From Palsa-1150 sp964531095 (GTDB taxonomy: Bacteria; Myxococcota_A; Polyangia; Polyangiales; Polyangiaceae), in contig CAZHED010000012.1 in the NCBI GenBank assembly GCA_964531095.1, forward strand, positions 58,878-122,877: DNA of 64,000 nt, in the 5' to 3' direction. How positions within the stretch are numbered: the first letter of the stretch is position 1; each line of letters begins with the position of its first letter. Shown piece by piece: positions 38,993 through 52,907 of this stretch. The translations under genes were made by a program, and so were the position numbers. Below the pieces are notes generated by a model that saw only the letters and a program-made list of their open reading frames with translations, searched no databases and was not told where the DNA came from.

Positions 38993-39080
38993 GGCTGTAC
39001 GATGCGAGCGCTCCTCCACACGTTGTGTCAAGCCGCGGACGGTGCTTTCGTAGCCAGGGATGGCACGGTAAGAAGAAGTC

Positions 39081-40349
39081 GTGCGCGGGTGGCGAGTGGC
39101 GTCGATGATCGGGCTTCTCGTCGCGTGCAGGAGCGACCCCCGCGATCGCTCGATTCCACCGGCCCCGCCGCCGACCGCGGCCGCGCCTTCGACCCCGCCG
39201 CCCCCGCCTCCTTCTTCTCCCGATCCTCTTCCCCCGAGCGCGGCCCCTTCCGCGCCGCCGATCCAAGCGCCTGCGGTTCTCGCGGACGCATCCGCCGCGC
39301 ACTGTCGCGTGCTGCGAGGCCCGATCGAGCTCCCGCTCAGGGTACCCGCAGCACTCGCGATCCGCAGTGACGGGGTCGACGCGGTCTTAAACGAGAACGG
39401 GCATCCACGCGTCGTCTCGCTGACGGCCGGTCCGGTGTCCCTCGGTCCCGTCCCCGCGGGACGAGAGCCGTTCGAAGGCGACAAGGGCTCGGGTCTCGCG
39501 ATCCCGTGTGCGGTCGCCGCGGCGCACATCTTCTGTCCCGATCGGTCGGGAGCGGTCTACCGCTCGACCCGCGGCGGGGCGGAGGATCACGTCGTCGCGA
39601 GCAGTCGTATTTCATCCCGCATTTCCGCCACGACGATCGGGGGCGCGCATGTCGCTATGGGGTACCTGGCGAGCCGGCAGACGTCCGAAGGATGGGTGAG
39701 TGAGGCGTGGCTCGCGGTCGACGATGATCCCCCGCTGCGAGTTTCTGAGGACGGCAGTGGGGCCACGGCGATTGCGCTCGCGCCGCGCGGCGCCGGGTCG
39801 CTGGCCTTGATGATCGACGCTCGAACGGCCTTGACGGCGATGCACGCGCGGACGATCGCGTACGACAAGGCCCTCCACTTGGGGGAGGACTCGGTCGTCT
39901 TCGTGGGCGGTCCTGGCGATCGACGCACGCGAGCGGCGTTCTCCGCGCCGCCAAGCGGGCCGGCGTGGTCGCTTCTGCCGATCGCGCGAGACGTGGGAAG
40001 CTTTGGCCTGGCCATCGTCCGGATCGACGAGCCCCCTCGCGTCGACGAGCCGGTCGTCTGGTCGATGTACCCCAACGGGCTCGACCCGGCACCGGTCGCC
40101 GCGGCGAGCAGCGAGCGCGGCTCGGTCACGTGGGTTGCGCGCGTTCGTCCGCGAGGGACCGAGCCATCGTCGCCGCGGGTGCTCGAGCTTGGCCAGATCG
40201 CGCCCGGGGGCGTCTTCGCGACGCGCGAGGTGTTTCCAACGACGGGAGACCCGACCGACGTCGGCGTCGCCGTCGACTCCTTCGGTGCGCTATGGCTGGC
40301 TTGGGTCGACAGCGGCGGCAGTTGGTTGGAGCGGCTTCTCTGCCGCTGA
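39081..40349 (+). CDS. Hypothetical lipoprotein with proline-rich spacer
   Basis: 422 residues from GTG 39081. Signal VASMIGLLVAC provides the lipobox, followed by a ~45-residue Pro/Ser-rich spacer. The rest is a repeated beta-rich domain with short strand-turn units (AIPCAVAAAHIFCPDRSG, DVGVAVDSFGALWLAWVDSG), compatible with a beta-propeller. Function unknown. Some shadow frames overlap it on both strands. Confidence 0.65.
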   Translation: MRGWRVASMIGLLVACRSDPRDRSIPPAPPPTAAAPSTPPPPPPSSPDPLPPSAAPSAPPIQAPAVLADASAAHCRVLRGPIELPLRVPAALAIRSDGVDAVLNENGHPRVVSLTAGPVSLGPVPAGREPFEGDKGSGLAIPCAVAAAHIFCPDRSGAVYRSTRGGAEDHVVASSRISSRISATTIGGAHVAMGYLASRQTSEGWVSEAWLAVDDDPPLRVSEDGSGATAIALAPRGAGSLALMIDARTALTAMHARTIAYDKALHLGEDSVVFVGGPGDRRTRAAFSAPPSGPAWSLLPIARDVGSFGLAIVRIDEPPRVDEPVVWSMYPNGLDPAPVAAASSERGSVTWVARVRPRGTEPSSPRVLELGQIAPGGVFATREVFPTTGDPTDVGVAVDSFGALWLAWVDSGGSWLERLLCR

Positions 40350-40425
40350 CCGCAACCGTCAAGCCGCAGGCCGGCCGCTGGACGCGAGTTTCGATTGCTC
40401 TCCGCATGCTATCGAATAGGACCCC

Positions 40426-41181
40426 ATGGCCGCCGCCGACCACCGACACCATCATCACGCGACGCGCGCCTACTACGACGAGTTCTCATCGCGCTACGAA
40501 TCCGAGCGCCGGCCAAACCTCCCCGACGGGTACCACGCTCTGGTGGACGACCTGGAAGTCGATCTGGTCGAGCGCTACGGCGTGGGAGGGGACGTGCTCG
40601 AATGCGGTTGCGGAACCGGGTTGCTCCTGGAGCGGATCGCGCGTTTTGCGCGCAGCGCGAAGGCGATCGATCTGTCGCCGGGGATGCTCCAGCGCGCGCG
40701 GGCGCGGGGGCTCGACGTGCAGGAGGCGAGCGTCACCGCAATCCCGTTTCCTTCGGACAGCTTCGACGTGACGTGCGCTTTCAAGGTGCTTTCTCACGTG
40801 CCGCAGATTGGGCGAGCTCTCGCCGAGATGGCGCGTGTCACGCGTTCCGGTGGCGTGGCCATCGCAGAATTTTACAACCCTTTGAGCCTTCGAGGGCTCG
40901 TCAAGCGCATCGGGCCGGCCCAGCCCATCTCGCACCGCGCCCGAGAGAGCGACGTGTACACGCGATTCGACGCGCCATGGGTCATTCCGCGTCTGCTGCC
41001 TCCCACGCTGAATATCGAAGCGGTGCGCGGCGTTCGCATCGTCACGCCGAGCGCCGGTGCGATGCGCCTGCCGGGCGTGCGTGATCTGCTTCGCAAGATC
41101 GAATGGAGGCTCGCGGACACCGCGGCCGCGTTCTTCGGCGGATTCTACGTGGTGGTCCTCCGAAAGAGCGTGGACGGCTAG
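40426..41181 (+). CDS. Class I SAM-dependent methyltransferase
   Basis: 251 residues. Motif I VLECGCGTGLLLERIA, post-I acidic AIDLSPGMLQRAR, motif II region FDVTCAFKVLSHVPQ, and motif III VTRSGGVAIAEFY. A His-rich start (HRHHHHATRAYY) may bind metal or be incidental. It resembles small-molecule or ubiquinone-type methyltransferases; substrate not determinable. Confidence 0.85.
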   Translation: MAAADHRHHHHATRAYYDEFSSRYESERRPNLPDGYHALVDDLEVDLVERYGVGGDVLECGCGTGLLLERIARFARSAKAIDLSPGMLQRARARGLDVQEASVTAIPFPSDSFDVTCAFKVLSHVPQIGRALAEMARVTRSGGVAIAEFYNPLSLRGLVKRIGPAQPISHRARESDVYTRFDAPWVIPRLLPPTLNIEAVRGVRIVTPSAGAMRLPGVRDLLRKIEWRLADTAAAFFGGFYVVVLRKSVDG

Positions 41182-41209
41182 ACTGCTCGCCCGGCGCGGG
41201 AACTTCAGG

Positions 41210-41917
41210 CTAGAGCGTGTCCAGCGCGTTCCTCAGTCGTTGGGCGACGCTCGGTGCGTTCCCTTCGTCGTGCTTGAGGTAGACGAACGCCTCGGTCCAA
41301 GGCTGCGATCGAATCTTCTGCGCCCAGCCGGCGATGAGATCGCTCGGGTACTCGTCGCGCCGCAGGCGCACATATCCCCAATCCGATGTTGCGACCAAGG
41401 GCGACGCGAGCGCCTCCCCTTCGGCGACGCATAGGGCTGCTCGGTGAGCCCGGAGCGCTTCGAAGACGTCGTCGTCGAACCAGGACGGATGGCGGAACTC
41501 GACGGCGATCCGGGGCCGCTGGGGCAGCGCGACGGTTTCCTCCAGGAAGGCGATCAGACGAGGCGTGTCTTTGCGCAAAAACGGAGGCAGCTGGAAGAGA
41601 ACCGGTCCGAGGCGAGGCCCGAGCTCTCCCGCCACTTGCAAGAAGGTCGCGATCGGTTGGCCCGCGTCTTTCAGCCTTGCGACGTGCGTGATCCGTTGCG
41701 GGGCCTTGAGAGCAAACGTGAACGTGTCCGGCACCTCGGACGCCCAACCGCTGACGAGCTTGCCCGTCGGCATTCGATAGAAGGTGTTGTTGATCTCGAC
41801 CGTGGGCAGGTGCTCGGCGTAGTAACGAAGGAACGCGCGGGCGGGGAGGTCCTGGGGATAAAAGGCCGGTTTCCATTCCTTGTAGGAATAGCCGCTCGTG
41901 CCGACCAAGACGCGCAT
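41210..41917 (-). CDS. DUF72 (YecE-like) protein
   Basis: 235 residues of the DUF72 TIM-barrel family: MRVLVGTSGYSYKEWKPAFY start, PTVEINNTFYRMP, FALKAPQRITH, FQLPPFLRKD, and VEFRHPSWF near the middle. The family is widespread with unknown reaction. Normal length is ~240. It is convergent with the methyltransferase, with a 28-bp gap. Confidence 0.9.
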   Translation of the reverse strand: MRVLVGTSGYSYKEWKPAFYPQDLPARAFLRYYAEHLPTVEINNTFYRMPTGKLVSGWASEVPDTFTFALKAPQRITHVARLKDAGQPIATFLQVAGELGPRLGPVLFQLPPFLRKDTPRLIAFLEETVALPQRPRIAVEFRHPSWFDDDVFEALRAHRAALCVAEGEALASPLVATSDWGYVRLRRDEYPSDLIAGWAQKIRSQPWTEAFVYLKHDEGNAPSVAQRLRNALDTL

Positions 41918-42041
41918 CGCGCGTCAGGGTACACGATCTCGCATCGGACCCCCGCGTGCACGGCGGCCTGCCGGCCCGGCAGTCCGCGTGTGGCCTCGCG
42001 ATTCTTCCTTTTTCCGGGGGCCGCGCGGTAAGCTGTCGTGC

Positions 42042-42563
42042 GTGACGGACGATCCGAAGACAAGTAGGCGCGGTGTGATGAAGGCCCTTGTAGTGGGCGG
42101 CGGAGCGGTGGGATGCGGGGCGGTCGCTGTGCCGACCGTGCGCTTCCTCATCGCCCCGGCGCGCGGCGCCGGCGATGGAGGCCGCTGGATTCGCGCAATA
42201 CGCCTCGATGCGTTGCCTCCCGGCGAACCGAAGCGCGTGGCGATGATCGCCGATCACCGCGACGGCTGGACGCTCGAGAAGGCCGTCGAGCTCGGCGCGG
42301 TCTGGCTCGTGCGAAACGGATCCGACGTGCTCGCCTGGAGCGTCACCTGTCCACACCTCGGCTGTGCGATCGGCCGCAGCGCCAGCGCCCCGGGCTTCTA
42401 TTGTCCCTGCCACGATTCGTCGTTCGACCCACAAGGTCATCGGCAGACGGGGCCGTCGCCGCGCGACCTCGATTCGCTGGCCACCCGCGTCGAGGACGGT
42501 GTGGTCTTCGTGGAGTTCAAGCGCTTCCAGCTCGGAATGCCTGCCAAGGTGTCGGTCGGTTGA
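42042..42563 (+). CDS. Rieske [2Fe-2S] protein of a cytochrome bc-type complex
   Basis: 173 residues from GTG 42042. The N-terminus has a twin-arginine-like SRRGVMK and one hydrophobic anchor. Cluster ligands are C103 and H105 in TCPHLGC and C121 and H124 in CPCHDSSFD; C108 and C123 would form the conserved disulfide. It should take electrons from quinol and pass them to the c haems of its partner. The cytochrome b-c gene begins 5 bp downstream, forming a two-gene operon with the small membrane protein. Confidence 0.9.
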   Translation: MTDDPKTSRRGVMKALVVGGGAVGCGAVAVPTVRFLIAPARGAGDGGRWIRAIRLDALPPGEPKRVAMIADHRDGWTLEKAVELGAVWLVRNGSDVLAWSVTCPHLGCAIGRSASAPGFYCPCHDSSFDPQGHRQTGPSPRDLDSLATRVEDGVVFVEFKRFQLGMPAKVSVG

Positions 42564-42568
42564 GCACC

Positions 42569-44383
42569 GTGAGCGGGCTTCGCAATTTGGGAGAGTGGCT
42601 GGACGAGCGGGTCGGGTGGCGCGCGTCGCAGCGGGCCCTTCTCGATGGGAACGTCGTCCTCGGCGCCCCGTGGTCGTCCGCGCTGGGCGCGTCGGTCGGA
42701 GCGTGCTTCGCCGTCCTGGTGGTGACTGGCGTGGTCTTGATGACCGCTTATGCACCGTCGCCGCAGTCCGCCTGGGCCAGTGTGCATTACATCGAGTACA
42801 AGCTCGCCGGCGGCTGGATGCTCCGCGGGATGCACTTGTGGGCGTCGCAAGCGCTCCTCTGCCTGTCGGCGCTGCACGTCGCACAGGGCGCGTTCGTCGG
42901 CAGCTACCGCAAGCCGCGCGAGATTGCCTGGTGGCTCGCGCTCCTCGTGGTCGGGCTCGCCGTGGCCGAGGCCATCACCGGCGGTCTCTTGCCCTGGGAT
43001 CAGAAGGGCTGGTGGGCGCGCGTCGTCGAAGGCAATATCGTGGGGCTGGCGCCCGTCGCAGGCCCGTTCATTCAGCAGCTGATGCTCGGCGGCAGCGAGC
43101 TCGGAGCGCTCGGCCTCGCGCGCATGTATGCCGTGCACGTGGTCGTCCTGCCGCTCGTGATCGGCGCGATCCTGTGGGGCCGTGGCAAGCTCGTGCGGCG
43201 CCACGGCTGGACCGAGCGCACAACGGCCGGTGGGACGTACCGAGATCTCCTTCTCCGCGAGGCGGGAGTCGCCGCGCTGGTCGTCATCGCGCTGTCTGTG
43301 CTCACTCTGGCTACCCGGGGATCGTCGCTCGACGCCCCGGCTGACCCCATGAGCGACTACCCGGCGCGACCCGAGTGGTTTCTGCTCACGATGTTTCAAT
43401 TGCGAAAGTTCTTCCACGGCCCCCTGGAGTTCTGGGGGACGTCGCTTCTTCCGGCCGCCGCGGGCGGCTATCTCGCGATCCTTCCGTTCCTTGATCCCCC
43501 GCCGTCCGGAGATGCGCGGTCGGCCATCGCGGCGCGCGATCGCAGGCTGATCGTTCTGGCACCGGTCATCGCGATCTTTGGGTGCGCGGTAGCTCTGGGG
43601 GTCGTCGCATGGCGCAAAGATTCGCACGACGGGCATTTCGCCAAGCAGCTCGCGCGAGCGGACGCCCTCGCGAACGCCGCGGTGAACCTCGCGATGAACG
43701 GCGTACCGCCGGCGGGCGCGCTCGACATGGTGCGGCATGATCCCGAGATGCGAGGGCGCGATCTGTTCGAGCGGCACTGCGCGAGCTGCCACGTACTCGG
43801 CGACCTCGGCGACCCGCAGAAGGCGACGGCCCCGACGCTCGATGGCTGGGGCACGCCTGAGTGGATCGCGGCGATGATGCACGACCCCGATGCCCCGCAT
43901 TTCTTCGGGACGGGGCCCTACAAGGGCGAGATGCCCAGCGTCGACGTTCGCCCGAAGGATTTCCCGGCGCAGCAGCCATGGAAGCCCATGTTGAAGACCG
44001 ACGGCGACAAGCGGGCGATCGCGATGTTCCTGGCTTCGCAAGGGGACGAGCCCGGCGATGCGACGAAAGACGTCGACCCGGGCACGCGAGCCGCAGCGGA
44101 GAAGATCGTCGCCGAGCGCTGCACGTCGTGCCACCTTTACAAAGGTACCGGGGACGACGACGGTACTGGAAACGCGCCGGAGCTGTGGCACTACGGTTCC
44201 ATCGCGTGGACCAGGGCCCAAGTCGCCAATCCGTCTAGCGAAGCCACCTACCGCAAGGAAGCGCTCGACGAAGAGAAGAAGAAGCACATGCCGCGCTTCG
44301 ACTCGGATCTGTCGGAGGCCGACATCGACCTCGTCGCGCGCTGGACGCGAGCGCATGCGAGAGCCACGCCGGCGTTGAGATGA
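42569..44383 (+). CDS. Cytochrome b6 / subunit IV / dihaem cytochrome c fusion
   Basis: 604 residues from GTG 42569 (TTG 42560 overlaps the Rieske stop). Residues 1-~215 are the cytochrome b N-domain: H89 and H103 are spaced as haem ligands, LLPWDQKGWWARVVEGN is the CD loop, and H190 is the first ligand of the second pair. Its expected partner ~15 residues on is Arg205 (ILWGRGK), not His. Residues ~230-350 are subunit-IV-like with PEWF in place of PEWY. The C-terminal part has two haem c motifs, CASCH (404-408) and CTSCH (518-522). This is quinol:cytochrome oxidoreductase-like. Confidence 0.9.
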   Translation: MSGLRNLGEWLDERVGWRASQRALLDGNVVLGAPWSSALGASVGACFAVLVVTGVVLMTAYAPSPQSAWASVHYIEYKLAGGWMLRGMHLWASQALLCLSALHVAQGAFVGSYRKPREIAWWLALLVVGLAVAEAITGGLLPWDQKGWWARVVEGNIVGLAPVAGPFIQQLMLGGSELGALGLARMYAVHVVVLPLVIGAILWGRGKLVRRHGWTERTTAGGTYRDLLLREAGVAALVVIALSVLTLATRGSSLDAPADPMSDYPARPEWFLLTMFQLRKFFHGPLEFWGTSLLPAAAGGYLAILPFLDPPPSGDARSAIAARDRRLIVLAPVIAIFGCAVALGVVAWRKDSHDGHFAKQLARADALANAAVNLAMNGVPPAGALDMVRHDPEMRGRDLFERHCASCHVLGDLGDPQKATAPTLDGWGTPEWIAAMMHDPDAPHFFGTGPYKGEMPSVDVRPKDFPAQQPWKPMLKTDGDKRAIAMFLASQGDEPGDATKDVDPGTRAAAEKIVAERCTSCHLYKGTGDDDGTGNAPELWHYGSIAWTRAQVANPSSEATYRKEALDEEKKKHMPRFDSDLSEADIDLVARWTRAHARATPALR

Positions 44384-44419
44384 GTTGCGCGGGCCCCCTT
44401 CGCGCCACACGTTGCCTTC

Positions 44420-44611
44420 ATGAGTAAGACCCGACGGGAAGTACTGGAGGATTCGCGCCGCAAGGGGGTCGTGGCGGGGGCGGCGACCGCCGCCACGGTG
44501 GCGCTCGGCGCTGCCGTGAGCTTGCCGGTCGCGGTGGTCGCAGCCATCCCGACGGCCTGGCTGGGTTGGCGGTGGTGGAAGCACCGCGCGGAGAACGGCA
44601 TCAAGTTCTGA
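44420..44611 (+). CDS. Small membrane protein downstream of cytochrome b-c
   Basis: 63 residues with a basic start (SKTRREVLEDSRRK), a long hydrophobic stretch that could form one or two helices (GVVAGAATAATVALGAAVSL to IPTAWLGWRW) and a basic end. It lies 36 bp after the cytochrome gene in the same direction and may be an accessory subunit. No family recognised. Confidence 0.6.
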   Translation: MSKTRREVLEDSRRKGVVAGAATAATVALGAAVSLPVAVVAAIPTAWLGWRWWKHRAENGIKF

Positions 44612-44751
44612 CGGGGCCAAACTCGGCCCTGCGGCGGCGTTGAAACGTCGGGGGCGGCTCTGCCAGCCGTCGTGACGGGTGGGAGCATTTGCGGCCATCG
44701 GGTAGTCACCGGAGTTGACGATCCTTGCGCCGACCGCTTGCAATTAGGGAA

Positions 44752-48924
<4,173 letters not shown>

Positions 48925-49000
48925 GCGCGTGGAAGGGCCCGCCGACGCGGGTTGCAGACGAGGGAATCTTTCAGTAAAGACTCCGCCTTGCCCCATTCTT

Positions 49001-50324
<1,324 letters not shown>

Positions 50325-50328
<4 letters not shown>

Positions 50329-50903
50329 GATACCGATCTCCTTACTTCCGGAAGATGGGACGACGTGACGGCAAGGCCATGGCGGAGATCACAAACGATC
50401 CCCGTTTCGCGCTCAAGTGCCCTGATCACGAGTTGGCAATCGCAACGCCAGGTCCATCGAAACAGCGCGGCGCCAAGGACTTCAAGCTGCTCTGGGACAT
50501 GGCCACGAAAGCCCTTCGCGAGGCCGATAGCATCGTTTTCGTCGGCTACCGGTTTCCAGAGACCGATGCGCACGCGCGGGAGACGCTGCTGAACGCCATT
50601 CGAGGCAATAACGCAGGAACGGACCATCATCATCTGTCGCTTCACGTTGTCCTCGGTGGACATCGCGAACACTCCGAGCGGCTCGCAGCTCTTCTGGGCC
50701 ACGTCTGCCGACCGTCTCGTCATGATGCCGAACCGCAGACCGTACAAAGGTCGTTCCGGGTGCACCGGCACCCGCTCTTCGCCCAAGACTTCCTCACGGT
50801 CGTGAACCGCGAGGAGCTCTAAGGTCTTGCTGATTGCGTCGAGCACGAGCACAACGATCGGGTCGAGCTCCACCGTGACGGCCACCTTGGCGTAGGCGGT
50901 CAT
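50325..50903 (-). CDS. Uncertain small element protein, antisense to SIR2-like fragment
   Basis: The start overlaps the upstream gene stop (ATGA) and its own stop overlaps the int start codon (ATGA), like its neighbours, so it fits the operon. The first ~28 residues (MTAYAKVAVTVELDPIVVLV, then LDAISKTLEL) look like a real protein. Beyond about 50822 it is antisense to the SIR2-like fragment and looks less natural. It may be a gene whose distal part was replaced by that fragment. Both readings cannot be fully functional proteins. Confidence 0.4.
50355..50822 (+). pseudogene. C-terminal fragment of a SIR2-like protein
   Basis: 155 codons. The segment LWDMATKALREADSIVFVGY followed by RFPETDAHARETLLNAI matches the C-terminal part of SIR2_2-type proteins, whose full length is usually above 300 residues; the NAD-binding N-terminus with its Gly-rich loop is absent. 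It runs opposite to the surrounding leftward genes, with no clear ribosome site. SIR2 proteins are common in anti-phage defence, so this may be a decayed cargo gene. Confidence 0.55.
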
Positions 50904-51421
50904 CGTCTCCCCCTCGCCCTCTCGAGCTGGGCGGCAATCGACTCGACCCGATGGCGATGGCGCTGCACCTCATGAAGAAGAGCGGCGAGCGCCTCGCGAA
51001 TCGCCACGCGCTCGGCCGACTGTTTGGGGGAGAGCCATCGTCGCACGCTCTGCACGAGAGCGCCGAGTGCGGTCATGGGCGTGACGACCGGATCGTCCTC
51101 CGTGGTCGACCACGACACGCTGGGAAGCACCAGCCGCGAGCTCGAGAGCACTTGCGTGGCCCGGTTGTCTAGGGCCTGTCCTTCGCCCACGCGCGGGGCC
51201 GCGCGCATGGCTCCGCTCGAGCGATGAGCCGCTGCGAACGCCTCGAATAGCTCCCGCTCCTGATCGGGGTCGAGCCGAGAGGGTAGCCCCAGGGTGTCGC
51301 GAAGCGCCGGCCAGATCTGCTCGGGCGCCGTCGGGCCAAGGCGCTCGCCCGTCGCGATGCCAAGCCGTCTTGCGCTACGGCATCCCTCGAAGAGCGCGGA
51401 GGCAGTGAGGTGAGCGGTCAT
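50900..51421 (-). CDS. Hypothetical element protein
   Basis: 173 residues from ATG 51421, overlapping the preceding stop by ATGA. The N-terminal half is soluble (HLTASALFEGCRSARRLG, DPDQERELFEAFAAAHRSSG); the C-terminal third is a charged helix likely to form a coiled coil (VAIREALAALLHEVQRHRHR). No family recognised. It belongs to the leftward chain ending at int. Confidence 0.65.
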   Translation of the reverse strand: MTAHLTASALFEGCRSARRLGIATGERLGPTAPEQIWPALRDTLGLPSRLDPDQERELFEAFAAAHRSSGAMRAAPRVGEGQALDNRATQVLSSSRLVLPSVSWSTTEDDPVVTPMTALGALVQSVRRWLSPKQSAERVAIREALAALLHEVQRHRHRVESIAAQLERARGRR

Positions 51422-51609
51422 GGCGTGCCCGCCTTCGTCGTTGCGTCGAGCTGCCTGGCAACCGCCGAGCAAATCGCCTCAAGTCGGTGCAGCGCCGTGA
51501 AGACGTCCAGGAACGCACCGGCGATGTAGAGGTGCGCCTTGCCCGAGGGGATGGCGAGCTCCGTCTCGTCGGGCTGGGGGCTCGGGGTGGTGTCGCGGGG
51601 CTCGGTCAC
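51418..51609 (-). CDS. Small hypothetical element protein
   Basis: 63 residues from GTG 51609, which overlaps the upstream stop (GTGA). The start is Thr/Pro-rich and the end is helical (YIAGAFLDVFTALHRLEAIC). No motif. Translational coupling with both neighbours is the main support. Confidence 0.6.
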   Translation of the reverse strand: MTEPRDTTPSPQPDETELAIPSGKAHLYIAGAFLDVFTALHRLEAICSAVARQLDATTKAGTP

Positions 51610-51866
51610 GGCGACCCCCGGCCATTCACGAGCGCGTGCGCCGCCTTCAGATCCTCGAGTACCGCGTCGGGGTTGCCGCCGCTCTCCAAGGTAGCGATCG
51701 CGTCCTCGAGGCGGATGCGGGCCTTGTCGACGGAGGCGACGAAAACCGCCGGCAGTGCGTCGCGCAAGGTGGGAAGCTCTTCGGGGTCAAAGTCTTCGTG
51801 TGCGATGCTGTACATGTTGGCTCCGGTTGATTCGGGGTTGACCAGGCCGCGGGTGGTGTCAGCCAC
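51606..51866 (-). CDS. Small acidic hypothetical element protein
   Basis: 86 residues, acidic. The middle has EDFDPEELPTLRDALPAVFV and the end is helical (ARIRLEDAIATLESGGNPDA). It lies 12 bp downstream of the zinc-ribbon gene and overlaps the next start by 4 bp. Function unknown. Confidence 0.6.
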   Translation of the reverse strand: MADTTRGLVNPESTGANMYSIAHEDFDPEELPTLRDALPAVFVASVDKARIRLEDAIATLESGGNPDAVLEDLKAAHALVNGRGSP

Positions 51867-51878
51867 GCCGCGGCGCTT

Positions 51879-52193
51879 TCACGTCTTTTCGAGCACCTCC
51901 ACTCCCTTCAGAAGGGCGGAGCGGAGCGTGTTGCGGACGGGGGTCTCTCGCGTGAGGGCCGGCTTGCCCTTCTGCATCGACATCTCCGACTGACCCCCGC
52001 ACCTCTTGCACTCCGCGCGGTCGGTCCCGTCGGACATGCGCACGGCTTCAAAGCGCGGTCGCAGGTTGCCGCAATGATCGCACTTGCTCGGGCCTACCGC
52101 GTGCCACCACGCGGAGCACTCTGCGCAACGGACCACGCCCCTCTGCTGGCGCCGAGCTGTCTCGACGCACCCGGGGCACGTTGACGCCTTCAT
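51879..52193 (-). CDS. Multi-CxxC zinc-ribbon protein
   Basis: 104 residues from ATG 52193, overlapping the RHH gene stop (ATGA). It has four CxxC knuckles: CPGC, CAEC, CDHC and CKRC, enough for two zinc sites, then a helical basic tail (RNTLRSALLKGVEVLEKT). It is a candidate DNA- or protein-binding regulator of the element. A longer upstream frame has no coding look. Confidence 0.7.
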   Translation of the reverse strand: MKASTCPGCVETARRQQRGVVRCAECSAWWHAVGPSKCDHCGNLRPRFEAVRMSDGTDRAECKRCGGQSEMSMQKGKPALTRETPVRNTLRSALLKGVEVLEKT

Positions 52194-52396
52194 CGCTTCA
52201 CCCTGGCCGGCTTCGGCGTAGCGAGCTCGGGCCCGAGCGTTCGTTCCTCCCTTTTCAGGAGCATCCGGATCAAACCGGCCGCGTTCAAGCCGTAGTGGAC
52301 GGCAACGCGCTCGAGCCTGACGTGCTCTTCCTCGCTCATTCTCATCGTGAAAAGTCGCTCTCTCATGTCCTGGGCAGATTGCATCGTGCGCCTCAC
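52190..52396 (-). CDS. Ribbon-helix-helix-type DNA-binding protein
   Basis: 68 residues from GTG 52396 (GGAGG 10 bp upstream; ATG 52384 possible). The core FTMRMSEEEHVRLERVAVHY, GLNAAGLIRMLLKR fits an Arc/CopG-type ribbon-helix-helix. It is first in the leftward unit that ends with int, and next to a divergent promoter region, so autoregulation and control of int are plausible. Confidence 0.7.
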   Translation of the reverse strand: MRRTMQSAQDMRERLFTMRMSEEEHVRLERVAVHYGLNAAGLIRMLLKREERTLGPELATPKPARVKR

Positions 52397-52475
52397 TTTG
52401 TATAGACCTCCAGTAACGTATATGCGTTCGCGGTCCGTTCGTCAAGCCCTCTTGCGCGAACGCATAGACAATCGC
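52397..52475. promoter_or_regulatory. Divergent control region, RHH gene / lipoprotein gene
   Basis: A short region, AT-richer than its surroundings, with the nearly self-complementary stretch ACGTATATGCGT around 52417-52428 and GTATAGAC nearby. It separates the leftward RHH-int unit from the rightward lipoprotein gene. A TATA-like -10 can be proposed on either strand, but no clear -35. Confidence 0.35.
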
Positions 52476-52487
52476 ATGCTTGTGCCC

Positions 52488-52907
52488 ATGCGAACCCTCC
52501 CCCTCTGCCTTCTCCTCTGCCTCTCGACCGCGTGCGGCGGCGCCGATCCCCCCGCTCCGGCCTCGGGCAATGAGCAGGCCACCTTCTGCCTCGATCAGAC
52601 CGTTTCCGCCGCGTGCTTGCCATCCAACCCGAGCCTCTTGAACGTCCAGCTACTCGCGACTTGCCAGGCGGCTGGGATGACCGCGCAGCGGGCCGCCGTG
52701 TGCGGTCCCGGATCGTTCACCTATCCCGGGTCGCCGTGCGCGATGGTGGCGCTCGACCCTTCGTGTGGCGGGGGGATGGTGGCGTGCTGCCCCGCCGGTG
52801 CGGTCCAGACAGACAGGCCGATCGCAACCTGCTCAGACGGCTTCCCAGCCGGGGGGCCTGGCTGCTATTCCGAGCTGGTCAACGGCCGAGTCTACCAGTG
52901 CTGCTGA
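52488..52907 (+). CDS. Cys-rich lipoprotein carried by the element
   Basis: 139 residues from ATG 52488 (ATG 52476 also possible). Signal RTLPLCLLLCLSTAC ends in a lipobox. The mature part has about ten cysteines (DPSCGGGMVACCPAG, ending GRVYQCC), like host secreted lipoproteins. It is one of two rightward genes in a leftward element and ends exactly where the convergent gene ends. Such accessory surface proteins in prophages can block superinfection or aid the host. Confidence 0.7.
   Translation: MRTLPLCLLLCLSTACGGADPPAPASGNEQATFCLDQTVSAACLPSNPSLLNVQLLATCQAAGMTAQRAAVCGPGSFTYPGSPCAMVALDPSCGGGMVACCPAGAVQTDRPIATCSDGFPAGGPGCYSELVNGRVYQCC

Noticed and set aside
42437..44743. 768-residue minus-strand open frame
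   Set aside because: Antisense to the cytochrome b-c gene, Arg/His-rich, no domain; shadow frame.
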